This document shows positions 1-8,265 of a DNA stretch of 64,000 nucleotides, in pieces; the stretch's first letter is position 1, and every line of letters begins with the position of its first letter. A model generated the notes under the pieces. That model saw only the letters and a program-made list of their open reading frames with translations. It did not search any database and was not told the DNA's origin. Source of the stretch: Castellaniella ginsengisoli (lineage in GTDB: Bacteria > Pseudomonadota > Gammaproteobacteria > Burkholderiales > Burkholderiaceae_B). Where the stretch lies: the NCBI RefSeq assembly GCF_039523235.1, contig NZ_BAAAEX010000006.1, one strand, 5' to 3'. The position numbers were made by a program, and so were the translations under genes.

Positions 1-64
1 TCGTCCGAACCACATCCCAACCCCCTGACCGACAAGGCCTTCATGCCTCGCTGTCGAGCCCGAA

Positions 65-93
65 ATTAAAACATTTGCACGTTTCAATGTCAA
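65..93 (-). promoter_or_regulatory. Sigma-70-like promoter reading off the left edge
   Basis: On the minus strand there is a perfect -35 TTGACA (positions 88-93), a 17-base spacer and TTTAAT (65-70). Transcription would run leftward out of the window. The served gene is not visible; an ATG at 44 on the same strand is a candidate start. Confidence 0.5.
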
Positions 94-275
94 GCCCCTT
101 CAGGCTCCGGACCGGAACCGAAATCCCCGCCGGTCTTCGCTGCCGGTTTCGGTTCAGAAGCCGGGCCTACGCCTGCAAGCTGCTGAACTCCGGCCTGGCT
201 TGCGGACCCGGATCCCTATCGGTAAAACCAAGGAATCTAGGGGTTAACCCGTGTGCCTGGCGGCGAAGAAACGAG

Positions 276-305
276 ACTATAGCACGCTTTTTTAAAGCCG
301 TGCAA
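276..305 (-). promoter_or_regulatory. Second leftward promoter-like sequence
   Basis: Minus-strand TTGCAC (300-305), an 18-base spacer and TATAGT (276-281), preceded by TGC as in extended -10 promoters. It lies just past the 3' end of the MFS gene and would transcribe the non-coding 1-275 region, so it looks like a distal promoter of whatever lies to the left. Confidence 0.4.
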
Positions 306-322
306 ATGCCGTTTTCAATGCC

Positions 323-1507
323 CTACTGAAGCGCCGGCACCGGACCAGTCAGACGTCTGCAGAAACCCATCAGCGCCAGCGAACCCAGGCTCAAAACGGC
401 GGACAGCCAGGGCAGGCCCGCCAGACCCAGCACCTGGGTCGCCATGCCGCCCAGCGCCGTGCCCAGGGCGATACCCAATTGCATGCCGGACTGGTTGAGC
501 CCGACCAGGACGCCCCGCGCTTCCGGCACCAGCGCCGCAGCCCGGATCTGTTGCGCGGGGCCCGCCGCCCACGCCGTGGCGGACCACATCACCAGCACGA
601 AGGCGGCCCCGCACAACGAGCCGGAGGGCCACAGCCAGGCAGCCAGCGGCAGCGCCAGCAGACAGACCGCCTGCAGGAGTTTCGACGCCACCAGCGTGGC
701 GTGATATCCGTGCCGGTCGGTGCGGCTGCCGCCGAACCGCGAACCTGCCAGGCTGGCCACCCCGAATGCCAGGAGCAGCGGACTGATCGACGCGCCGTCG
801 AGATGCTGGACACCGATCAGGTAGGGCGTCAGGAAACTGTAGGTCATGACATACCCCGCCATCCAGAGCACCGTCACCATCAGCCCCGCCAGGACAGCGG
901 GACGCCGGAGAAAAGCAAGCTGCGCGCGCAACGGGATGGCCGCCGCGGGGCTCAGGGCGGGCAGCACGAAACGCTGGCTCGACGCCACGATCAGGCTCAG
1001 CAGCCCGACCAGGGGAAAGACGGCATGCCAACCGAACCGCAGTGCGATTTCCCGCCCGACCGGGACGGCCACGATCAGGGATGCGGTAAACCCCATGATG
1101 ACCGTGGCGATGGCCCGTCCCTGCCGTTGCGGGCCGGCCAGCGAAGCGGCCGTAGACAGGGCGGTGACCACGGCGGTCCCGCCCGAGAGCGCCTGGAGGA
1201 TGCGCACGGGAACGAACGTCCAGAAGTCCCGGACCAGCAGCGTAGAGAGGCTGGCCAGCGCGTAGAAGAGCATCGCGGTGACCATGACCTTGCGCCGGCC
1301 GATATGGCTGGTGAGCGCCACCACGACCGGCACGCACAGGCCATACACGAACGCATAGAGCGTGATCAACTGACCGGTCAGCGCCACGGGGGCGCCCAGT
1401 CCGGGAGCCACCAGATCCAGGATGCCTGCCAGGATGTATTCGTTGGCGCCGGCCACGAACGTCGTCATGGCGAGAAGGAGAATCTGGTATCGGAGAGGCA
1501 CTTTCAT
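323..1507 (-). CDS. MFS drug/metabolite exporter (DHA1-like)
   Basis: A 394-residue, highly hydrophobic protein with the length and about 12 membrane segments expected of a major facilitator superfamily exporter. The loop after the second segment carries a GRRKV sequence (near residue 70), the usual MFS motif-A remnant, and the N-terminal half (FVAGANEY, VFVRILQ-like segments) resembles DHA1 drug-proton antiporters of the arabinose-efflux group. It lies 73 bases downstream of an ArsR-family gene on the same strand, so it is probably co-transcribed with and regulated by it. The substrate cannot be read from the sequence. The ATG at 1507 starts directly at the first hydrophobic segment. Confidence 0.85.
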   Translation of the reverse strand: MKVPLRYQILLLAMTTFVAGANEYILAGILDLVAPGLGAPVALTGQLITLYAFVYGLCVPVVVALTSHIGRRKVMVTAMLFYALASLSTLLVRDFWTFVPVRILQALSGGTAVVTALSTAASLAGPQRQGRAIATVIMGFTASLIVAVPVGREIALRFGWHAVFPLVGLLSLIVASSQRFVLPALSPAAAIPLRAQLAFLRRPAVLAGLMVTVLWMAGYVMTYSFLTPYLIGVQHLDGASISPLLLAFGVASLAGSRFGGSRTDRHGYHATLVASKLLQAVCLLALPLAAWLWPSGSLCGAAFVLVMWSATAWAAGPAQQIRAAALVPEARGVLVGLNQSGMQLGIALGTALGGMATQVLGLAGLPWLSAVLSLGSLALMGFCRRLTGPVPALQ

Positions 1508-1580
1508 GATTTCATATCTACGATTTGGTATTTGTCGATATATAAGAGCGCCATTCGGGCGCCCTTGGCGCCACCCGGCG

Positions 1581-1883
1581 CTAGAGTTCCCGGACGATGG
1601 CGGCAGCCACCTCGGTCACAGATTGCTCGTTTCTCTTGTAGAGCGTGTATTTTCCGATCCGCGACACGGACACCAGGCCGGCATCGCGCAGCATCGACAT
1701 ATAGGTGGAAGCCGTGGACTGATTGACGCCCAGGAGGGCGGCGATCTGCAGCACGCAGACCCCGTCCGCGACGGGATCGATTCCGCCCGCCGGCTTGAAG
1801 TGCCGGCGCGGATCCCGCATCGCCGAAAGCACAGTGCGCCGGTGCGGGTTATCCAGCGCCTTCAATGCCAAGTCCAGGTTCAT
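1581..1883 (-). CDS. ArsR-family winged-helix transcriptional regulator
   Basis: A 100-residue protein that begins directly with the ArsR-type winged helix: an LKALDNPHRRTVL first helix, a helix-turn-helix around residues 45-70 (VCVLQIAALLGVNQSTAS then YMSMLRDAGLV) and a wing (VSVSRIGKYTLYK). The protein has no ArsR metal-binding CxC motif, so it is more likely a ligand- or thiol-responsive repressor than an arsenic sensor. It is followed by the MFS exporter and preceded by a dyad (1906-1929) that fits an autoregulatory operator. The pair reads as a repressor-exporter module with an unknown inducer. Confidence 0.85.
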   Translation of the reverse strand: MNLDLALKALDNPHRRTVLSAMRDPRRHFKPAGGIDPVADGVCVLQIAALLGVNQSTASTYMSMLRDAGLVSVSRIGKYTLYKRNEQSVTEVAAAIVREL

Positions 1884-1905
1884 GCGGGCATACTAGCCGA
1901 CGTAT

Positions 1906-1929
1906 TGCGAATCGTCAAATCGTTTCGCA
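1906..1929. promoter_or_regulatory. Putative ArsR-family operator
   Basis: Perfect inverted repeat TGCGAA-N12-TTCGCA centred about 35 bases upstream of the ArsR-gene start (1883). ArsR proteins bind imperfect 12-2-12-type dyads overlapping their own promoters, and the position fits. No binding data; inferred from symmetry and location. Confidence 0.5.
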
Positions 1930-1931
1930 TG

Positions 1932-1962
1932 CACCGGACAGTCCGCAGAGGACTGCCCGGTG
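1932..1962 (-). terminator. Hairpin after katA
   Basis: Two 13-base arms (1932-1944 and 1950-1962) pair fully if one G-U pair is allowed, with a 5-base loop. The hairpin begins just after the katA stop in the leftward direction. There is no U-run, so termination efficiency is uncertain; it also insulates the ArsR operator next to it. Confidence 0.55.
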
Positions 1963-1969
1963 TCCGGCC

Positions 1970-3406
1970 TTATCCTTCCAGCTTCCGGATGGCGGCGGCC
2001 ACGCCCGCCCCATAAGCGGGATCGGCCTGGGTGCAGTGCTCGATGTGACGCGCCTGCACGTCGGGGCTCACCCCGGCGATGGCCCGGGCGGTGTTGTCGA
2101 ACAGCGCCTGCTGCTGCTCGGGCGTCATCAGGCGGAACAGCGCCCCCGGCTGGGAGAAATAATCCGTATCCTCGCGGTGGTTCCAGTGGTCCGCCGCACC
2201 TTCCAGGCTGAGCGGCGGCTCGCGGAAATCGGGCTGGTCGGCCCATTCGCCGGAGCGATTGGGCTCATTGCCCGTCAAGCCGCCATGATTGCCGTCCACC
2301 CGCATCGCTCCGTCGCGGTGATAGCTGTGGAACGGACAGCGCGGCGCATTGACCGGAATCTGGTGATGATTGACCCCCAGACGGTAGCGTTGCGCATCGC
2401 CGTAGGAGAACAGCCGCGCCTGCAGCATGCGGTCCGGCGAGAAGCCGATGCCCGGCACGACATTGGCCGGGGTGAAGGCCGCCTGCTCGACTTCGGCGAA
2501 GAAGTTCTCCGGATTGCGGTTCAGCTCCAGGGTGCCGACCTCGATCATGGGATAGTCGCCATGCGGCCAGACCTTGGTGAGGTCGAAGGGGTTCAGGTGG
2601 TAACTGCCGGCCTCTTGCTCGGGCATGACCTGGATGTACAGCGTCCAGCGCGGAAAGTCGCCCCGGGCAATGCTGTCGTACAGATCGCGTTGGGAGCTCT
2701 CGCGGTCACGGCCGATCAGTTCGGCCGCCTGGGCGTCGGTCAGGTTGCGGATGCCTTGCTGGGACTTGAAATGAAACTTCACCCAGAAGCGTTCGTTGGC
2801 GGCATTGATCAGGCTGAAGGTATGGCTGCCGAACAGATGCATGTGGCGAAAGTCGGACGGAATGCCGCGATCGCTCATGACGATGGTGATCTGGTGCAAG
2901 GCTTCGGGCAGGCCGGTCCAGAACTCCCAGTTGTTCTGGGCGCTGCGCATGCCGGTGCCCGGATCGCGCTTGACCGCATGGTTCAGGTCGGGGAACTTGA
3001 GCGGGTCGCGGAAGAAGAACACGGGGGTGTTATTGCCCACCAGGTCCCAGTTGCCTTGTTCGGTATAGAACTTCATCGCGATGCCGCGGATATCACGCTC
3101 GGCGTCCGCGGCACCGCGTTCACCGGCCACGGTGGAAAAGCGGGCGAACATCGGGGTCTGTTTGCCGATCTCGGAGAACAAGGCGGCGCGCGTGTAGCGC
3201 GTGATGTCGTGGGTGACGGTGAAGGTGCCGTAGGCGCCTGCGCCCTTGGCGTGCATGCGGCGCTCGGGGATGACCTCACGGTCGAAGTGGGCCAGCTTCT
3301 CGAGCAGCCAGACATCCTGCAACAGCGCGGGGCCGCGCGGGCCGGCCGTCTGGATGTTCTGGTTGTCGACGACGGGCGCACCGGCAGCGGTAGTCAGTTT
3401 CTTCAT
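1970..3406 (-). CDS. katA: Monofunctional haem catalase
   Basis: Decomposes hydrogen peroxide to water and oxygen in the cytoplasm. The 478-residue length is that of a small-subunit (clade 3) catalase. Visible are the distal His (ERRMHAKG, about residue 52), the distal Asn in GNWDLVGNNTPVFFF (about 125) and the proximal haem tyrosine in RLFSYGDAQRYRLG (about 335). The start is placed at 3406 (MKKLTT) because AGGAG lies 6 bases upstream; two in-frame ATGs slightly upstream overlap that ribosome-binding site. A GATAG/CTATC palindrome 135 bases upstream may be an OxyR half site. ahpC and ahpF, also peroxide defence genes, lie 24 kb away. Confidence 0.95.
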   Translation of the reverse strand: MKKLTTAAGAPVVDNQNIQTAGPRGPALLQDVWLLEKLAHFDREVIPERRMHAKGAGAYGTFTVTHDITRYTRAALFSEIGKQTPMFARFSTVAGERGAADAERDIRGIAMKFYTEQGNWDLVGNNTPVFFFRDPLKFPDLNHAVKRDPGTGMRSAQNNWEFWTGLPEALHQITIVMSDRGIPSDFRHMHLFGSHTFSLINAANERFWVKFHFKSQQGIRNLTDAQAAELIGRDRESSQRDLYDSIARGDFPRWTLYIQVMPEQEAGSYHLNPFDLTKVWPHGDYPMIEVGTLELNRNPENFFAEVEQAAFTPANVVPGIGFSPDRMLQARLFSYGDAQRYRLGVNHHQIPVNAPRCPFHSYHRDGAMRVDGNHGGLTGNEPNRSGEWADQPDFREPPLSLEGAADHWNHREDTDYFSQPGALFRLMTPEQQQALFDNTARAIAGVSPDVQARHIEHCTQADPAYGAGVAAAIRKLEG

Positions 3407-3539
3407 GAGCATCTCCTGCATGGGGCCGCCCCGGAAGGGCGACGGATCGGGGAACCGGGACCCGCATCGGCGGGCTTTTCACGAAGAACAGTCTAATGAG
3501 TTCTTATAAATAAATAAAATTAAATATTGCTCTTAATTT

Positions 3540-3556
3540 GATAGTGATCAACTATC
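3540..3556. promoter_or_regulatory. OxyR-like palindrome upstream of katA
   Basis: ATAG-N7-CTAT with flanking G and C, matching the ATAG/CTAT spacing of one OxyR dyad. It lies in an AT-rich stretch (3494-3545) between katA and the Lrp-type gene. I find no good second dyad at the required 7-base spacing, so the assignment is tentative. Confidence 0.35.
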
Positions 3557-3587
3557 GCCAAAGCGGGTGGACAAGCAGGCGGGCGGC

Positions 3588-4067
3588 TCAGGCCGGCAAC
3601 TCGGTCGTTTCCTTGATGGACTGCAGTGCGAAACTGCTGCGGATGTCGACGACGGCCGGATGCCGCATCAAGGTGTCCATGGCAAAGCGGGAGAAAGCCG
3701 CCAGGTCCTGGACCTGGACCCTCAACAAATAATCCATGTCGCCCGACATGGCGTAGCACTGGACGACTTCCGACCAGCTTTGCACGTCGCTGGCGAACGC
3801 GGACATGGCGCCGTGTTCGGCCCGATGGGATTTGTCCAGCCGGACGAAGACGTACGCCAGCAGGCCCAGGCCGAGCTTTTCAGGATCGGCCAACGCCACG
3901 TAGCGGCGGATATAGCCCTGGTCTTCCAGGCGCTTGACGCGCCGCAGACAGGGGCTGGGCGACAGGGCCACCCGCTGGGCCAGGTCCTGGTTGCTGATCC
4001 GGCCGTCGCGCTGCAGGTGCGTCAGGATAAGGCGATCTGTCCTGTCCAGGTCGTCGATAGGCATCAT
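3588..4067 (-). CDS. Lrp/AsnC-family transcriptional regulator
   Basis: A 159-residue protein with the Lrp layout: N-terminal helix-turn-helix (DLDRTDRLILTHLQRDGRI, then LAQRVALSPSPCLRRVKRLE, residues 5-50) and a C-terminal RAM (ACT-like) domain with GDMDYLLRV at about 110. It is divergent from hppD across 123 bases; Lrp-type activators next to hppD commonly respond to tyrosine, phenylalanine or their keto acids, so it probably controls the adjacent dioxygenase gene and itself. That role is inferred from position. Two tandem ATGs are available (4067 and 4064). Confidence 0.88.
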   Translation of the reverse strand: MMPIDDLDRTDRLILTHLQRDGRISNQDLAQRVALSPSPCLRRVKRLEDQGYIRRYVALADPEKLGLGLLAYVFVRLDKSHRAEHGAMSAFASDVQSWSEVVQCYAMSGDMDYLLRVQVQDLAAFSRFAMDTLMRHPAVVDIRSSFALQSIKETTELPA

Positions 4068-4190
4068 ATTGTCTCAACCACGAACTATTAGAAGAATGAT
4101 TGCGTCACTGTAGAGAATCGTACCGCAAGTTTGCAATCTTCCCCCCCGTTGTTTTCCCTAGAATTCTAAAAAAGAGACAAGGAGACAACC
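4068..4190. promoter_or_regulatory. Divergent hppD/Lrp-type promoter region
   Basis: 123 bases between divergent starts. It contains a GATTGC (4098-4103) and GCAATC (4133-4138) inverted pair 29 bases apart and a strong AAGGAGA ribosome-binding site before hppD. The pair is a candidate for the Lrp-type regulator, which usually binds spaced, degenerate dyads. Confidence 0.35.
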
Positions 4191-5294
4191 ATGACCGCTT
4201 CCTTCGTCCCCTGGGACAATCCCCTGGGCACCGCAGGCTTCGAGTTTGTCGAGTACACGGCGCCCGACCCTGTCGCACTGGGCCGGGTCTTCGAGACCCT
4301 GGGGTTCCGTGCCATTGCACGCCACCGCAAGAAAGCCGTCACGCTGTACCGGCAAGGCGAGATCAATTTCCTGGTCAATGCGGAACCCGATTCGTTCGCC
4401 CAGCGCTTCGCGCGCCAGCACGGTCCCTCGATCTGCGCCATCGGGCTGCGCGTGAACGATGCGGCCCGGGCCTACGCGCAGGCCCTGGAGCGCGGGGCCT
4501 GGGGCTTCGATTCGCACAGCGGCCCGATGGAATTGAACATCCCCGCCATCAAGGGCATCGGCGACTCTCTCATCTACCTGGTGGACCGCTGGCGCGGCAA
4601 GTACGGGCACGGCGGCATCGGCGACATCGGCATCTACGACGTGGACTTCGAGCCTCTGGACCACGCCACGGCCCGCGAAGACCTTCGCCACGCGGGCGCC
4701 GGCCTGCTGCACATCGACCACCTCACCCACAACGTGCATCGCGGACGGATGCAGGAATGGTCTGAATTCTATGAGCGCATCTTCAATTTCCGTGAAATCC
4801 GCTATTTCGACATCGAAGGCCAGCTCACCGGGGTCAAGTCCAAGGCCATGACTTCGCCGTGCGGGCGGATCCGCATCCCCATCAACGAGGAAGGCGGCGA
4901 TACGCCCGGCCAGATCCAGGAATACCTGGACCAATACCGGGGCGAAGGCATCCAGCACATCGCCCTGTCCACGGGCGACATCCACCGCACGGTCGAACAG
5001 TTGAGCGGCCGGGTGAAATTCCTGGATACCCCGGACACCTATTACGAACTGCTGGACGGCCGCCTGCCGGGCCATGGAGAAGACGTGCCCCGCCTGCAAC
5101 GCAACCGCATCTTGCTGGACGGCGCGCCAGACGGCGGCCTGTTGCTGCAGATCTTCACCGCCAACCAGATCGGGCCGATCTTCTTCGAGATCATCCAGCG
5201 CAAAGGCAACGATGGCTTCGGCGAAGGCAATTTCAAGGCGCTGTTCGAATCGATTGAGCTGGACCAGATCCGCCGGGGCGTGTTGCGGACCTGA
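4191..5294 (+). CDS. hppD: 4-hydroxyphenylpyruvate dioxygenase
   Basis: Non-haem Fe(II) enzyme that converts 4-hydroxyphenylpyruvate to homogentisate in tyrosine breakdown. At 367 residues it is full length and has the two vicinal-oxygen-chelate repeats. The iron triad is visible: His in HIDHLTHNV (about 177), His in GIQHIALST (about 255) and Glu in GPIFFEIIQRKG (about 333). The C-terminal GFGEGNFKALFESIE sequence is characteristic of bacterial HPPD. Homogentisate dioxygenase and the rest of the pathway are not in the window. Likely controlled by the divergent Lrp-type gene. Confidence 0.95.
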   Translation: MTASFVPWDNPLGTAGFEFVEYTAPDPVALGRVFETLGFRAIARHRKKAVTLYRQGEINFLVNAEPDSFAQRFARQHGPSICAIGLRVNDAARAYAQALERGAWGFDSHSGPMELNIPAIKGIGDSLIYLVDRWRGKYGHGGIGDIGIYDVDFEPLDHATAREDLRHAGAGLLHIDHLTHNVHRGRMQEWSEFYERIFNFREIRYFDIEGQLTGVKSKAMTSPCGRIRIPINEEGGDTPGQIQEYLDQYRGEGIQHIALSTGDIHRTVEQLSGRVKFLDTPDTYYELLDGRLPGHGEDVPRLQRNRILLDGAPDGGLLLQIFTANQIGPIFFEIIQRKGNDGFGEGNFKALFESIELDQIRRGVLRT

Positions 5295-5395
5295 GACGCG
5301 GGCCCGACGGCCTGCGCGCCACGGCCGCCGGCACCGCCTACAATGCCGGGGATGCGGCCTGCCCCACCGGCGCCGCACCTTTCCCCAATCCGTCC

Positions 5396-6379
5396 ATGCT
5401 CCATTACCTGCACACCATCTGCCAGCGCAGCACGCGCATGTTTCTGACGATCGTGCGCATCATGCTGCCGGTCATGGTGATCGTCTACATCGCAGACCGC
5501 CTGGGCCTGGTGCGCCTGGCCGGGGAAGCGCTGACGCCGGCCATGGGGCTGCTGGGGCTGCCGCCCGAGGCCGGCATCATCTGGGCCACCACGGTGCTGA
5601 CCAACATCTACGGCGGCATGGCATCGATGGCGGCATTGTCCGCCGGCATGGACATGACGGTGGCCCAGGTCAGCGCACTGGGGGCCATGATGCTGTTCGC
5701 CCACAATGTGCCTACCGAGCAGTCCGTCGTGCGCCGCGCGGGCGCCAGCGCGCTGATCACGGGCGCGCTGCGCATCGTCGTCGCGCTCATCTACGGCGGC
5801 GCCGTGAGCTGGGCCTGCCGGGCGCTGGACGTACTGCAGGAGCCCGTCTCGCTGGCCTGGATGCAACAGGACGCGGGACTGGCCCAAGGCCCCCCGGACG
5901 TCTGGCCCTGGATGCTGTCCACGCTGCAATCGCTGGCGCTGGTCCTGGTCGTCATCGTCGGGCTGGTCATCCTGCTGGACGTGCTGGAGCGCCTGGGCAT
6001 CACACGGCTGGTGACCCGGCTGCTGACGCCGGTGCTGCGCCTGTCCGGCCTGGAAGAGCGCGCCGCCCCCCTGACCACGGTGGGGGTGCTGCTGGGCCTG
6101 GCCTACGGCGGCGCACTGATCATCGAAGCCGCCGAACGCGAGAACTACAGTCCGCGCACGCGGCTGCTGGCGCTGTCATGGCTCTCGCTGTGCCACGCCC
6201 TGATCGAGGACACGCTGCTGATCCTGGCGCTGGGCGCCAACATCTGGGTCATCCTGGTGTTGCGCGGGCTGGCGACCTTGGGCGTGCTGGCGGCCCTGGC
6301 GGCCCTGACCCGGCCGGGCACCGCCTGGGGGCGCCGGCTGGAAGCCTCGGCGCAGCGGCCTGCGGCGCCACAGGCCTGA
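5396..6379 (+). CDS. Nucleoside-recognition (Gate) domain membrane protein
   Basis: A 327-residue polytopic membrane protein, about eight hydrophobic segments in two similar halves (LTPAMGLLGLPPEAGIIW near residue 45 and LTPVLRLSGLEERAAPLT near 215). This repeated pattern is that of the Gate (nucleoside-recognition, SpmA/SpmB-like) domain. Family members are linked to transport of nucleosides or other small molecules, but the function here is unknown. The gene stands alone between hppD and msrA; its weak ribosome-binding site makes the exact start uncertain. Confidence 0.7.
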   Translation: MLHYLHTICQRSTRMFLTIVRIMLPVMVIVYIADRLGLVRLAGEALTPAMGLLGLPPEAGIIWATTVLTNIYGGMASMAALSAGMDMTVAQVSALGAMMLFAHNVPTEQSVVRRAGASALITGALRIVVALIYGGAVSWACRALDVLQEPVSLAWMQQDAGLAQGPPDVWPWMLSTLQSLALVLVVIVGLVILLDVLERLGITRLVTRLLTPVLRLSGLEERAAPLTTVGVLLGLAYGGALIIEAAERENYSPRTRLLALSWLSLCHALIEDTLLILALGANIWVILVLRGLATLGVLAALAALTRPGTAWGRRLEASAQRPAAPQA

Positions 6380-6386
6380 AACAGGC

Positions 6387-6403
6387 GCCCGGCGGCGCCG
6401 GGC
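6387..6403. terminator. Short hairpin between convergent genes
   Basis: GCCCGGC-GGC-GCCGGGC, a perfect 7-bp stem filling the 24-base gap between the 3' ends of the Gate-domain gene and msrA. No U-run on either strand. Possibly a shared bidirectional terminator. Confidence 0.4.
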
Positions 6404-6949
6404 TCAACGCAGCAGGTGCGCGTAGCGCTGGCGGAATTTCGCCAGTTTCGGCGCAATGACGAACTGGCAATAGCCCTGTTCCGGATTGCGCCGGTAATAT
6501 TCGCTGTGCTCTGCCTCGGCCGGCCAGAACACGCCCGCCGTCTCGATCCGCGTGACGATGGGATCATCGAAAGCCGCCTGGGCCTCGGCGCGCACAGCCC
6601 GCGCCAAAGCCGTCTGGGCCGGGTTGCTCGTGAAGATCACCGAAGCGTACTGAGGCCCGACATCGTTGCCCTGGCGCTCGGGGGTGGTCGGATCGTGCGT
6701 GCCGAAGAAAACCTCCAGCAGCGTGCGATAGCCGACACGCGCGGGATCGAACGTGATCCGCACGACCTCGACATGGCCGGTGTCTTTGCGGCAGACCTGC
6801 TCGTAGGTCGGATGATCGACGTGGCCGCCGCAATAGCCAGGGCTCACATCCAGCACGCCATCCAGCGCGCGGAACACAGGCTCCAGGCACCAGAAGCATC
6901 CGCCGCCGAAGAGGGCGGTGTCGAAGACGGGGTTTTCTCGGCTTTCCAT
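6404..6949 (-). CDS. msrA: Peptide methionine-S-sulfoxide reductase A
   Basis: Reduces the S-epimer of methionine sulfoxide in oxidised proteins. The catalytic motif GGGCFWCLEPVF is at residues 14-25, followed by the family motifs GYCGGH and DPTTPERQGND and a C-terminal GYCQFVIAPK segment with a likely resolving Cys. The open frame extends to 7222, but the family start is MESRENP at 6949, preceded by AGGAAAA; 181 residues is the normal length. It lies 35 bases downstream of a small cytochrome c gene on the same strand and may share its transcript. Confidence 0.94.
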   Translation of the reverse strand: MESRENPVFDTALFGGGCFWCLEPVFRALDGVLDVSPGYCGGHVDHPTYEQVCRKDTGHVEVVRITFDPARVGYRTLLEVFFGTHDPTTPERQGNDVGPQYASVIFTSNPAQTALARAVRAEAQAAFDDPIVTRIETAGVFWPAEAEHSEYYRRNPEQGYCQFVIAPKLAKFRQRYAHLLR

Positions 6950-6984
6950 GTGGTTTTCCTTTTTCCTGCTGCGGGATGGATCGC

Positions 6985-7356
6985 TCACTCGGCCTTGGCC
7001 GGCTCCGTCAGCGACAGGATCCAGAGCGCCAGCCGCTGCGCATCGACATCCGACACGCGCGTCTGGGCCGGCATGGGAATCGCGCCCCACTGCCCCCGGC
7101 TGCCTTCGCGGATGACGCGCGCCAGATGCCCGGCCGCTTCGGGCCGGCCCTGGAAGCGTTCGGCGATGGCGCGAAACGGCGGCCCCACCCGGCGGGCGTC
7201 CACCTGGTGACAGCCCAGGCACTGGCGCTGGCCGGCAAGCGCCTGCCCGCCGGCCGCCGTTTCACCCGCGGCCCAGGCTTCTGCGGCGCACATCGACACC
7301 ACGCCCGCCAGGATGATTCCGATCGCTCGACTGAGCGGCGCAGCCCGTTGCTTCAT
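6985..7356 (-). CDS. Small periplasmic c-type cytochrome
   Basis: 123 residues with a cleavable signal peptide (hydrophobic segment about residues 10-28, AWA cleavage), one haem-binding CLGCH motif (about 46-50) and a downstream Met ligand in AIPMPAQ (about 94). This is the arrangement of the cytochrome c551/c552 class I family, which shuttles electrons in the periplasm. The partner is unknown. It is upstream of msrA on the same strand. The ATG at 7356 gives a typical signal sequence. Confidence 0.85.
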   Translation of the reverse strand: MKQRAAPLSRAIGIILAGVVSMCAAEAWAAGETAAGGQALAGQRQCLGCHQVDARRVGPPFRAIAERFQGRPEAAGHLARVIREGSRGQWGAIPMPAQTRVSDVDAQRLALWILSLTEPAKAE

Positions 7357-7464
7357 TTTGGTCCCTTGCTCTCATCCGATTCCATGCGCGGCAACCGCGC
7401 CCGGCCGGCGCCCGCTGCCTCGATCACGGTATTATCCATGATTGGTTTCTTCTAGGCCGTCCCA

Positions 7465-8265
7465 ATGCCCTACCCTCACATCGACCCCGTCGCCCTGCAG
7501 ATCGGCCCCATCGCGATCCACTGGTACGGCCTCATGTACCTGGCCGGCTTCGGCCTGGCCTGGCTGCTGGGGCGCTGGCGCATCCAGCACCATCCCGCCG
7601 CGAACGGGCTGACACTGCGCGATCTGGAGGACATCATCTTCTACGGCGTCCTCGGCGTGATCTTGGGCGGGCGCCTGGGCTACGTGCTGTTCTACAAGCT
7701 GGACGACTACCTGGCGCATCCGCTGATGATCTTCGAGGTCTGGCAAGGCGGGATGTCTTTTCATGGCGGCCTGATCGGCGTGATCCTGGCAATGCTGGTC
7801 TTTGCCCGCAAGCGCGGCCGGACCCTGTTGGAGATCGGCGATTTCATCGCCCCCCTGATCCCCCTGGGCCTGGCCGCCGGGCGCCTGGGCAATTTCATCA
7901 ATGGGGAGCTTTGGGGCCGCCCCACGGACCTGCCCTGGGGCATGGTCTTTCCGGGCGCGGCAGACGGCACGCCGCGCCACCCCTCGCAACTCTACGAAAT
8001 GGGCCTGGAAGGCCTGGCCTTGTTCGTCCTGGTGTGGTGCTTCGCCCGCAAGCCCCGCCCGACGGGCCAGGTCGGCGCCGTCTTCCTGATGGGCTACGGG
8101 GTGTTCCGGTTCATGGTGGAGTTCACCCGCGAACCGGACGACTTCCTGGGGCTGCTGGCGGGCGGCCTGTCGATGGGTCAGTGGATGTCGCTGCCCATGA
8201 TCCTGATCGGGCTGGCGCTGTTCATTTGGGCAGCAAGACGATCGTCCCCTGCACCGACACGCTGA
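7465..8265 (+). CDS. lgt: Prolipoprotein diacylglyceryl transferase
   Basis: Transfers diacylglycerol from phosphatidylglycerol to the lipobox cysteine of prolipoproteins in the inner membrane, the first step of lipoprotein maturation; Pal in this window would be a client. The 266-residue sequence shows the conserved IHWYGLMYL start, GRLGYVLFY, HGGLIG and the signature GRLGNFINGELWGRP followed by HPSQLYE. About seven transmembrane segments. Its last 44 bases overlap, tail to tail, the 3' end of the SIMPL-domain gene on the other strand. Confidence 0.95.
   Translation: MPYPHIDPVALQIGPIAIHWYGLMYLAGFGLAWLLGRWRIQHHPAANGLTLRDLEDIIFYGVLGVILGGRLGYVLFYKLDDYLAHPLMIFEVWQGGMSFHGGLIGVILAMLVFARKRGRTLLEIGDFIAPLIPLGLAAGRLGNFINGELWGRPTDLPWGMVFPGAADGTPRHPSQLYEMGLEGLALFVLVWCFARKPRPTGQVGAVFLMGYGVFRFMVEFTREPDDFLGLLAGGLSMGQWMSLPMILIGLALFIWAARRSSPAPTR

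Larger units (their letters stand above)
1..322. other. Left-edge non-coding region
   Basis: I cannot support a gene here. An 84-codon rightward ORF covers 75-329, but it is rich in Arg, Pro and Cys and runs into the 3' end of the MFS gene, so it is probably chance. The region carries two promoter-like sequences on the minus strand, listed separately. A leftward ATG at position 44 opens a frame that runs off the window edge and could be the start of a gene mostly outside it; the ribosome-binding site is poor, so I do not call it. Confidence 0.4.

Noticed and set aside
75..329. 84-residue rightward ORF at the left edge
   Set aside because: Composition and overlap with the MFS 3' end suggest chance; no ribosome-binding site.
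4158..5378. 406-residue leftward frame opposite hppD
   Set aside because: It is antisense to the well-supported dioxygenase, has low-complexity composition and matches no family.
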